Source of the DNA: Bacillota bacterium
GTDB lineage: Bacteria; Bacillota; Clostridia; Oscillospirales; QAMX01
NCBI GenBank assembly: GCA_029778935.1
Contig: JAKPBM010000155.1
Coordinates: 1 to 6,042 of the forward strand
Direction: 5' to 3'
DNA length: 6,042 nucleotides
How positions within the stretch are numbered: the stretch's first letter is position 1; each line of letters opens with the position of its first letter. Made by a program: the position numbers and the translations under genes. Positions 1 through 5,264 of the stretch are shown in pieces. The notes below the pieces were generated by a model that did no database searches, was not told the origin of the DNA, and was given only the letters and a program-made list of their open reading frames with translations.

Positions 1-395
1 AACGCGCCGTAGAAGATGGCTTCCGCGCCCAAAACGGCCTGCAGAACGGGAAAGCCCATGTAGGCCGCGTTGGAAAAAACTATGAGAAACTGGTATATGC
101 CCCTGCCCCTTGGGTCCGTGGGGACCAGTTTGACAAAAAGGAAGCTGAACCCCACCGCAATCAGATAGTACACGGCGGAAAACGCAAGTAAAATCCCCGC
201 GTTTTTGACCCCTTCGGCGGTGACCTTCTGGGTCATGAACGTGGCGATATACATGCAGGGCATGGTCACGCGGGAAATCAGGGCGGAGATTTTGTCCGCG
301 CCGGCTTTGTCCAAAAGCTTCATTTTGACGGCGGCGAAGCCCACCGCCATGAGCACAAAGAGAATCAAAAGCTGGTTTGTTACGTTACTGTCCAA
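1..395 (-). CDS. AEC-family (auxin efflux carrier-like) transporter, N-terminal part
   Basis: This is an integral membrane permease of the AEC family, whose bacterial members carry small organic acids or similar solutes. The substrate cannot be told from this fragment. Only the first 131 residues lie in the window; the gene continues past the left edge, and full members are usually a little over 300 residues. Hydrophobic spans fall near residues 7-24, 36-55, 66-90 and 101-124. The stretch FSNAAYMGFPVLQAVLGAE (residues 107-125) matches the family's conserved Asn and Gly-Phe-Pro region. The start is taken as TTG at 395-393, because AGGAG lies 10 bases upstream at 406-410 and no in-frame ATG precedes the first membrane span. 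An in-frame GTG at 413-411 is a weaker choice because it overlaps the AGGAG site. The start overlaps the end of the Toprim gene by 11 bases, so the two are probably translationally coupled and this is the fourth visible gene of the comEC operon. The family call is firm; the substrate is unknown. Confidence 0.88.
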   Translation of the reverse strand, partial: MDSNVTNQLLILFVLMAVGFAAVKMKLLDKAGADKISALISRVTMPCMYIATFMTQKVTAEGVKNAGILLAFSAVYYLIAVGFSFLFVKLVPTDPRGRGIYQFLIVFSNAAYMGFPVLQAVLGAEAIFYGA

Positions 396-1011
396 CGGAA
401 TTACTCTCCTCACTATCGAGCTTCGCCATGGCCGAAGCCACTTCCTCCGGCGCAAACAGGCGGTTTAGGGCGTCCAGCAGGGCGTTGGTGGAAAGCCCTT
501 TGGGTAAATGGAGGGCGGAAAGCAGCCGCTCTCTCCTCTTTTTGCTGTCGGGCCTGCCAAAAAGCCCCGCGTCGTACAAATCCGCCCGTTCCAGCTGACG
601 GGAAGGCTCGTTTTTTGTTTCCATCCCTTCCACGGTGGCGCCGGCTTTGAGCAGCGCCTCCAATATGACCTCTTCGGGCATGCCTTCCACGCCCAACAGC
701 CCTTCGGCGGAGGGTTTGGCCTTTCGCCGCTCTTTCCCTTCCAAAGGCGGCACATAGGCGTGGCGCACTTTGCCGGAAGGAAGCATGCCTTTTAAGCGGC
801 TGCGGATAAAAAGCCCCGCGCTGTCGCTGTCGGTCAGGATGATAAGCCCCTGTTTTTCGGCGTAGTCCCGTATCAAATCCAGCCGTTCCTCGTTTTGAAA
901 CAAAGAAAACCCGCCGCATTCCAGCACGACGCCGTCCACTAAGTTCCGGAGCCGGTGGGCGTCGTACCGCCCCTCCACAAGGATCGCTTCTTTGATTTTC
1001 AGTTTCTCCAT
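385..1011 (-). CDS. Toprim-DUF4093 protein, ribonuclease M5-like
   Basis: This 208-residue protein has a Toprim fold followed by the C-terminal domain (DUF4093) seen in ribonuclease M5, the enzyme that trims precursor 5S rRNA in Bacillota. Seen in the sequence: the Toprim glutamate in LVEGRYD (Glu13); the paired acidic motif LTDSDSAG (Asp61 and Asp63), which matches the TDxDxxG of RNase M5; a HAYVPP strand near residue 84; and GLLGVEGMPEEVILEAL (104-120), matching the GVE-type helix of M5. The C-terminal stretch ADLYDAGLFGRPDSKKRRER (143-162) also strongly resembles M5. All expected catalytic acids are present. The protein is slightly longer than the roughly 185 residues of B. subtilis RnmV. 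Bona fide rnmV usually sits beside rsmA/ksgA, so this could be a paralogue with another nucleic-acid target. The symbol is therefore left blank. ATG at 1011-1009 follows the holA stop by 8 bases, with AAGG as a modest ribosome site. The 3' end overlaps the AEC gene. Confidence 0.85.
   Translation of the reverse strand: MEKLKIKEAILVEGRYDAHRLRNLVDGVVLECGGFSLFQNEERLDLIRDYAEKQGLIILTDSDSAGLFIRSRLKGMLPSGKVRHAYVPPLEGKERRKAKPSAEGLLGVEGMPEEVILEALLKAGATVEGMETKNEPSRQLERADLYDAGLFGRPDSKKRRERLLSALHLPKGLSTNALLDALNRLFAPEEVASAMAKLDSEESNSVGQ
406..410 (-). promoter_or_regulatory. Ribosome binding site that decides a TTG start
   Basis: On the minus strand AGGAG is followed by 10 bases and then TTG at 395-393. 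It lies inside the 3' end of the Toprim gene. It supports the TTG start of the AEC transporter, for which no ATG is available before the first membrane span. Confidence 0.65.
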
Positions 1012-1019
1012 GCCAAACC

Positions 1020-2057
1020 TTAACCCTCGCACAGGCGCAGAAGTAGCGTTTCCAAAAGCACCTGCGGCTCCTCCGCCGAATGGAGCAGCGCCTGCTCCGC
1101 CTCGTTGCAGGATATGACCCCTTCCCGAAGCTTTTCCGTGCGGAACCGGTCCGCCTGGTTTAAGATGAGCTGGGCCACATACCGGCTTTTGAGCCGCCAC
1201 AGAGACATAAACTCCTCCGCGCCAAGGTTTTTTTCTTTGATGAGCCTGGCCGAATAGAGCTGCCGCACGGCGCGGCCCACCGCCGTCACGATGTCCAGCG
1301 GCTTTTCCCCCTGTTTAAGCAGCAGATCCAGCAGGTACAAAGCCGTATTGGGCTGTTTGGCGGAGACGGCGTCGGTGATGCGGTAGATGACGACTTCCAT
1401 GGACGGCGTCGCCACCGCTTCCACATCGTCCGGCGTGATTATGCGGCCTTTGGCGTAGGCGGCGATTTTCTCGATTTCCGGCAGGATTTTAATCATCAAC
1501 CCCCCGCCGACGCGGATCAGCTGTTCCGCCGTTTTGGGCGGGCAGTCCTTGCCCAAAGCGGCAAACCGGCGGATAATCCAGTTTATTAGCTCCTTTTCGC
1601 CGGGGCGGGTGAATTCTACCATGAGCCCGTGCTGGGAAACGATTTCCTCCACCTTTTTGTTGACCTTCCCCTGCCCGAAGCTCCCTTCGGACAGGTAGAA
1701 CACCAGGCACAGCCAGGGCGGCAGGTCGGCCAGCATCCCTTCCGCGACGGGTTTCAGCTTGGCGTCGGGGCAAAGGATGTCGCAGTCGCGGACAATCACC
1801 AGCTTGCGTTCGGCAAACATGGGGTATTCCTCGATGGCGTCCCGCAGGGTTTCAAAGGTGACTTCCTTGTCCTCCAGATACACCACGTTGCTTTCCTCGC
1901 CGTCGGCAATCAGCTTCTTAATGGCGCGGATGTAGTATTCCTTTAAATACGCTTCTTCGCCGTAAAACAGGTACAGCCGGCCGACGTTGCCTTCGGCCAG
2001 CTCCTTTTTCAGCCTGGCAAGGGCGGACGGATTCTGTTCGTTCTTTTTTGTCGCCAT
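1020..2057 (-). CDS. holA: DNA polymerase III subunit delta
   Basis: HolA is the delta subunit of the clamp loader. It opens the beta sliding clamp and, with delta-prime and tau/gamma, loads it onto primed DNA in the cytoplasmic replisome. The 345-residue product has the usual family length. Seen in the sequence: an N-terminal AAA-like domain opening with RLYLFYGEEAYLKEYY (27-42), where the Walker A motif is degenerate as is normal for delta; the PMFAERKLVIVRD strand (79-91); the helical GGGLMIKILPEIEKIAAYAKG region (184-204); and the collar domain, with IYRITDAVSAKQPNTALYLL (224-243) and GEKPLDIVTAVGRAVRQLYSA (250-270). Most homologues have Asn-Glu at the position of Pro193-Glu194. ATG at 2057-2055 is preceded by AGAGGA 6 bases upstream, and the frame open further upstream lies within comEC, so this start is preferred. 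The gene follows the comEC stop by 13 bases, the same pair as in B. subtilis (comEC-yqeN). Identification is secure. Confidence 0.95.
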   Translation of the reverse strand: MATKKNEQNPSALARLKKELAEGNVGRLYLFYGEEAYLKEYYIRAIKKLIADGEESNVVYLEDKEVTFETLRDAIEEYPMFAERKLVIVRDCDILCPDAKLKPVAEGMLADLPPWLCLVFYLSEGSFGQGKVNKKVEEIVSQHGLMVEFTRPGEKELINWIIRRFAALGKDCPPKTAEQLIRVGGGLMIKILPEIEKIAAYAKGRIITPDDVEAVATPSMEVVIYRITDAVSAKQPNTALYLLDLLLKQGEKPLDIVTAVGRAVRQLYSARLIKEKNLGAEEFMSLWRLKSRYVAQLILNQADRFRTEKLREGVISCNEAEQALLHSAEEPQVLLETLLLRLCEG

Positions 2058-2070
2058 AAAAAATCCTCTG

Positions 2071-4326
2071 TTACCGCTCGTAAACCTTCCCCTTGTAAAA
2101 CCGGAAGAACACCGTGCCGTTCTGGTCCGTACGGCGGATGTTTGCGCCGATGGAGGCAATGCGGGCCAGGGTTTCCGGGGCGGGGTGGCCGTAGCTGTTG
2201 CGGCCTACGGATATTATAACATATTCGGGCAAGGTTTTCTCCAGCAAGGTTTGGGATGTGGCGGCTTTTGCCCCGTGGTGCCCCGCCACTAACACGCTGA
2301 TTTTGCCCGGCAAAGCGCGGGTTTGGGCCAGGTATTCGTCCCGTTCGTCGTCAATGTCGCCGAGAACGAGCACGTTTGCTTCCCGCGTTTGGGCCAAAAC
2401 CGCCAAACCGGAGGCGTTGCCCCCCGACCCGCCCGGAACGGCGAAAAAGTGCAGAAAAATTTTGCCCACGGCCGCCCGTTCGTCCGCCGAAATGCGCAAA
2501 ACGGGCACGCCGTTTGCGTACGCCTCGCCCAGCAGCCGTTCGGCGATGTCCGTGTTTTTCGTAAACCGGGGCACGTACAAACATTTGACCATGCCCCTTT
2601 GCAAAAGAGCTTCGGCGCCGGAAACGTGGTCCAAGTCGAAATGGGTGAGCACCAAAGCGTCGATGGTTGTAAGGTTATGCCGGCGGAAGTGGGCCAAAAG
2701 CTCCTCCGCCGCGTCGGCGCTTTGGCTGCCGCAGTCGATGACGGCCGTTTTTCCCCCGGCGGAAAGGACGATGCACTGGCCCGACCCTACGTCCAGCGCC
2801 CAGACGGAAAAACTCTCCCGCTGTATGTACGCGTCCAGCCCCACGGCCAGCGCGCAGAGTACCAGCAGCAACAGCCCCAGCCGCCAAGCGTTTTTCAGCT
2901 TCACCGCCAGCGCCGCTGTGCAAAGCCCGTACGCCAAAAACACCCACGCGGCAAACAGCCTGCCCCCGGCGCCAAACACCGCCATGGGGAGCCTTGCCAG
3001 CAGTATGATTACCAGCCGGATATACGCCCCGCCAAAGGAGACAACCTGCGCCGCCAGTTGCCCCGCCGGAAACCACGCCGCCGACAGAACAAGGGCCAAA
3101 ATCGCCCCCAGAAACACCGCCGAAACGCACCACAAAAGGAGCAGGTTGGCAAGCACGGCCACCAGCGACACCTGCCCAAAGTACAAAACGGACAGCGGCA
3201 GCGTCGCCGCCTGCGCCGAAACGGTGGCCGCCGCGGCGGAAGCAAAGGCATACCACGCCCGGCGGGCAAACCGGCCCCTGGGCTTTATTCTGGACGCCAA
3301 CCCGTCGGAAATCCGTTTCCCCACGGTCATCAGCCCCAGCACGGACAAAAACGAAAACTGCAGGCCCGCGTCGGCTATCGACCAGGGGTTCAACAGAATC
3401 AGCACGCACAAAGCCAGCAGCAGCGCGGAAAACCCGTCTTCCTCCCGGCCAAGCACGTAGGCCAGCAGCGCCAGCCCCTGCATAATCCCCGCCCGCACAA
3501 CCGAGGGCGGAAAGCCGGTGACGGCCATCATCGCCAGCATCAGCGCCGCCGCCGGCGAAGCGACCCACTTTCTTCTTCGCCCCAGCAGCATCACCGCCGA
3601 CACAAGAAAGGAAAGGTGCATCCCCGACACGGCGAAAATGTGCGCCATGCCCGTAACGGACACGTCCGCCTGGAAAGACGGGTCAAACTCCCGCCGGTCG
3701 CCAAAGAGCAGGGCTTTCATAACGGCCGCTTCGTTTCCAAACAGCCGCTCCGTCTGCAATACCGCCTGCTTCCGCACGTAGGCAGGCCAGAAGGAAGGGG
3801 GCGTTTGCCCGGCTTTGGACACCACCGCCTCCCGCACCTTGGCGGTCAGCAAAATCCCCTTGGCCCGGTAGTACCGCTGGGCGGGGAACGAGCCGGTGTT
3901 TTCCGGCACGGAAAAGGCAAACTCGCCGGAAACTAAATCCCCCGGCGCAAGCTGCGCCCCCTTTGGCAGGTACGCCATCACCACCGGCTTTTCTTCCGTC
4001 AACAGCCGCACTTTGGCAACTTCGCCGTATCTGCCCGCTTCCGAGTAGTCCAGCGCCAGCGCCGTGTACCGCCCCGGGGTCTGGGCCGTTTGCAAAATTT
4101 TCTTTTCCGGCCGGGCAGCCCAAAGAAAGCAAAAAACAGACAAAGCGCCCCCCAAAAGCGCAAGGGCGCCGAAAAACACCGTTTCGCTTTTTTTCCAAGC
4201 GGCAAGGCCCGCAATACTCACCGCCGCCAGCGCCGCAAACAGCGGCCAGGACGGCCGCCAGACATAGCAAAGCGCTGCCGAAACGGCGCAAAAGCCTGCC
4301 CCCAGGCACCAAAACCCCTTCCGCAT
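2071..4326 (-). CDS. comEC: DNA internalization channel protein ComEC/Rec2
   Basis: ComEC is the inner-membrane channel that carries single-stranded DNA into the cell during natural transformation. The 751 residues match the family (B. subtilis 776). Domain order: N-terminal membrane helices (about 1-70); a soluble OB-fold-like DUF4131 region (about 85-170); the Competence channel domain (about 190-470) with HIFAVSGMHLSF (229-240), NPW (313-315), DAGLQFSFLSVLGL (319-332) and LANLLLLW (392-399); further helices; then a C-terminal metallo-beta-lactamase-like domain (about 505-745). That last domain shows LDVGSGQCIVL (511-521), THFDLDHVSG (561-570), GDID (656-659), GHHGAKAATS (682-691) and GHP (713-715), so the metal-binding residues look intact. 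Most relatives read VGQG where this has VGSG. ATG at 4326-4324 has GGAGG 9 bases upstream. The open frame extends to 4530, but that part lacks a better start and contains spacer sequence. It is the first gene of the operon. No comEA is in the window, so functional competence is not shown. Confidence 0.95.
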   Translation of the reverse strand: MRKGFWCLGAGFCAVSAALCYVWRPSWPLFAALAAVSIAGLAAWKKSETVFFGALALLGGALSVFCFLWAARPEKKILQTAQTPGRYTALALDYSEAGRYGEVAKVRLLTEEKPVVMAYLPKGAQLAPGDLVSGEFAFSVPENTGSFPAQRYYRAKGILLTAKVREAVVSKAGQTPPSFWPAYVRKQAVLQTERLFGNEAAVMKALLFGDRREFDPSFQADVSVTGMAHIFAVSGMHLSFLVSAVMLLGRRRKWVASPAAALMLAMMAVTGFPPSVVRAGIMQGLALLAYVLGREEDGFSALLLALCVLILLNPWSIADAGLQFSFLSVLGLMTVGKRISDGLASRIKPRGRFARRAWYAFASAAAATVSAQAATLPLSVLYFGQVSLVAVLANLLLLWCVSAVFLGAILALVLSAAWFPAGQLAAQVVSFGGAYIRLVIILLARLPMAVFGAGGRLFAAWVFLAYGLCTAALAVKLKNAWRLGLLLLVLCALAVGLDAYIQRESFSVWALDVGSGQCIVLSAGGKTAVIDCGSQSADAAEELLAHFRRHNLTTIDALVLTHFDLDHVSGAEALLQRGMVKCLYVPRFTKNTDIAERLLGEAYANGVPVLRISADERAAVGKIFLHFFAVPGGSGGNASGLAVLAQTREANVLVLGDIDDERDEYLAQTRALPGKISVLVAGHHGAKAATSQTLLEKTLPEYVIISVGRNSYGHPAPETLARIASIGANIRRTDQNGTVFFRFYKGKVYER

Positions 4327-4342
4327 AGGGGTTCCCCTCCCC
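4327..4342 (-). promoter_or_regulatory. comEC ribosome binding site inside a short palindrome
   Basis: On the minus strand the comEC leader ends GGGGAGGGGAACCCCT immediately before ATG. GGAGG (4340-4336) is the ribosome site, 9 bases from the start. AGGGGAACCCCT (4338-4327) is a perfect 12-base palindrome. It can form a stem of 4 base pairs with a GAAC loop, or the upstream GGGG can pair with CCCC across a 7-base loop. Either pairing would hide part of the ribosome site. The bases are seen; control of translation is inferred. Confidence 0.55.
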
Positions 4343-4364
4343 GATATCAATTCTTTTCTCTTAT

Positions 4365-4443
4365 TTGCGCATCTTCGACGCAATACCGCAGAACGCGGCA
4401 AGAGCCGGCAGAAGATGCTAAACGCTTCCGCCAAAACAGGCGG
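4365..4443. repeat. Cluster of inverted repeats in the comEC leader region
   Basis: Several short inverted repeats lie between the orphan gene's promoter and comEC. GCATCTTC (4369-4376) and GAAGATGC (4411-4418) are perfect 8-base arms 34 bases apart. They enclose a small hairpin CCGC (4386-4389) / GCGG (4395-4398) with a 5-base loop. TTGCG (4365-4369) and CGCAA (4379-4383) form a second inverted repeat that overlaps the left arm of the first, so the two pairings exclude each other. CCGCC (4428-4432) and GGCGG (4439-4443) form a third hairpin with a 6-base loop. They could be RNA structure in the comEC leader, an operator, or chance in GC-rich DNA. Confidence 0.4.
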
Positions 4444-4452
4444 GCGCCGAGG

Positions 4453-4481
4453 TTGCTTATCCGGTGAATATATGCTACAAT
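4453..4481 (+). promoter_or_regulatory. Sigma-A-type promoter with extended -10
   Basis: TTGCTT (4453-4458) is a -35 box matching TTGACA at 4 of 6 positions. It is separated by exactly 17 bases from TACAAT (4476-4481), a -10 box matching at 5 of 6. TG at 4473-4474 plus one base precedes the -10, giving the extended -10 form. Transcription would begin near 4488, leaving a leader of about 80 bases before the start at 4571. This is the best promoter in the window and faces the orphan gene. Confidence 0.75.
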
Positions 4482-4502
4482 ATGGCCATGAGAATACTTC
4501 GT

Positions 4503-4530
4503 ATGTAGGGGTGCCGCCGCGCCCCTGCAT
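4503..4530 (+). repeat. Strong hairpin in the leader of the orphan gene
   Basis: ATGTAGGGGTG (4503-4513) pairs along its full length with CGCCCCTGCAT (4520-4530). This gives 11 base pairs, two of them G-U, with a 6-base CCGCCG loop. It lies downstream of the predicted transcription start and upstream of the ribosome site. No T-run follows, so it does not look like an intrinsic terminator. The GTAGGGG...CCCCTGC form resembles small GC-rich intergenic repeats I associate with clostridial genomes, but a repeat family cannot be shown from one copy. Confidence 0.6.
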
Positions 4531-4554
4531 CTTATAATAACGGACAACGGCGTG

Positions 4555-4561
4555 AAAGGGG
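4555..4561 (+). promoter_or_regulatory. Ribosome binding site that decides the orphan gene's start
   Basis: AAAGGGG ends 9 bases before the ATG at 4571. It directly abuts the other in-frame ATG at 4562, leaving no spacer. The ATG at 4571 is therefore the likely start, and the first three codons of the longer frame are leader. Confidence 0.65.
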
Positions 4562-4570
4562 ATGTGTTAC

Positions 4571-5140
4571 ATGGCGGACAAAATGCGACTTGTGGAGCTT
4601 TGCCTTCGGGAATCGGCCGCCGCGTTCGGCTGGGGCTTTTCCGGCACATACCTGGTGAGTAAAAAAGGATATCTGGCGTTCCTTTTGTATGTAACGCCCG
4701 GCGAGGACGGGCTGGACTTTTCCCTGTCCTACCGGTACGCCGACTTCGACAGGATTTACCATACGCTGACGTTTGCCACCCGCTATCCCGGCATTGTGCT
4801 GTTCGAGCGCACCGAGCCGGTGGAAAGCTGGAGCCTGCTGGGCGTTTCCTCCGCCATGCGAAGGCTCACCGAAAAAGCGGACAAGTTCGCCGCATCCCTG
4901 TCGGAGCGCATTATCACGCTGGAGGACAACACCGCGTTCCTGCGCTACCTTGCCTCCCGCCAGCGGGCCGACGGGCAGCCCCCCTGCGACATTACGCCCG
5001 AGCTGATTTTCACCGCTTTGCTTAACAACGACCTGGACCAGGCCGTGTCCCTGTCCACCAAGGCACTGATAAACGGCGATTTAAACGACGGGCTGTATTC
5101 CAAGGTGCTGGACTACGCCAAGCGGTTCCAGAAGATTTGA
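4571..5140 (+). CDS. Hypothetical protein, 189 residues, family not recognised
   Basis: I do not recognise this protein. It is soluble-looking, with no signal peptide, no membrane span and no metal-binding or nucleotide-binding motif that I can see. Residues 1-20 look like an amphipathic helix (MRLVELCLRESAAAFG). Residues 22-85 alternate hydrophobic and polar residues in a likely beta-rich part (TYLVSKKGYLAFLLYVTP, then LDFSLSYRYADFDRIYHTLTF). Residues 92-130 are probably helical (AMRRLTEKADKFAASLSERI), and the C-terminal 140-189 is a helical tail (PELIFTALLNNDLDQAVSLS, ending YSKVLDYAKRFQKI). That the gene is real is supported by a good promoter, a well-spaced ribosome site, a terminator just downstream and codon use like its neighbours. 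It stands alone, divergent from comEC and convergent with the DUF1015 gene. The helix-strand-helix layout could suit a small adaptor or an immunity-like protein, but nothing in the sequence decides this. Confidence 0.8.
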   Translation: MADKMRLVELCLRESAAAFGWGFSGTYLVSKKGYLAFLLYVTPGEDGLDFSLSYRYADFDRIYHTLTFATRYPGIVLFERTEPVESWSLLGVSSAMRRLTEKADKFAASLSERIITLEDNTAFLRYLASRQRADGQPPCDITPELIFTALLNNDLDQAVSLSTKALINGDLNDGLYSKVLDYAKRFQKI

Positions 5141-5160
5141 CGGTATATATCGAACGGATG

Positions 5161-5190
5161 AAAACGGAAGCGTCAGCCTTCCGTTTTTCA
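5161..5190 (+). terminator. Intrinsic terminator of the orphan gene
   Basis: AAAACGGAAG (5161-5170) pairs perfectly with CTTCCGTTTT (5178-5187) across a 7-base loop, starting 21 bases after the stop codon at 5140. The stem runs into TTTTT (5184-5188), giving the usual U-run. The A-run on the left means it could also work on the minus strand. Confidence 0.8.
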
Positions 5191-5227
5191 TTTACAATAC
5201 CAACCATTTTGCTCCAGTATAGCACAA

Positions 5228-5264
5228 AACCCCTTCCCGTTTCCACAGGAAGGGGTTATTTTTA
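5228..5264 (-). terminator. Intrinsic terminator of the DUF1015 gene, probably bidirectional
   Basis: AACCCCTTCC (5228-5237) and GGAAGGGGTT (5248-5257) form a perfect 10-base-pair stem with a 10-base loop. It starts just after the TAA at 5264-5262. Read on the minus strand, the stem ends in GGGGTTTT (5233-5226), a short U-run. Read on the plus strand, it is followed by TTATTTTTATTT, a better U-rich tail. It probably stops both the DUF1015 transcript and any read-through from the left. Confidence 0.75.

Noticed and set aside
2675..3568. A 297-codon minus-strand frame overlapping comEC
   Set aside because: Low-complexity Gly, Ala and Arg composition in an alternative frame of comEC, with no ribosome site and no recognisable domain.
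2198..3936. Very long plus-strand open frames (420 and 537 codons) opposite comEC
   Set aside because: Their products are rich in Arg, Pro, Gln, His and Ala and resemble no protein family. They are shadows of the GC-biased third codon positions of comEC, which is unmistakable on the minus strand.
4327..4530. A search for a minus-strand promoter for comEC
   Set aside because: TATATT near 4466-4471 and TATAAG near 4531-4536 are possible -10 boxes, but neither has a convincing -35 at the right distance, so no promoter is annotated.
4503..4530. The leader hairpin as an intrinsic terminator or attenuator
   Set aside because: The stem is strong, but it is followed by CTTATAATAA and not by a U-run on either strand.
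4533..4538. Perfect TATAAT on the plus strand close to the orphan gene
   Set aside because: The sequence 17 bases upstream is GGTGCC, which is not a -35 box, and there is no TG for an extended -10. The upstream promoter at 4453-4481 is far better.
5216..5224. TGCTATACT on the minus strand, an extended -10-like site between the two terminators
   Set aside because: The expected -35 position reads GGAAAC, and any transcript would meet the bidirectional hairpin within about 30 bases. Probably chance in an AT-richer spacer.
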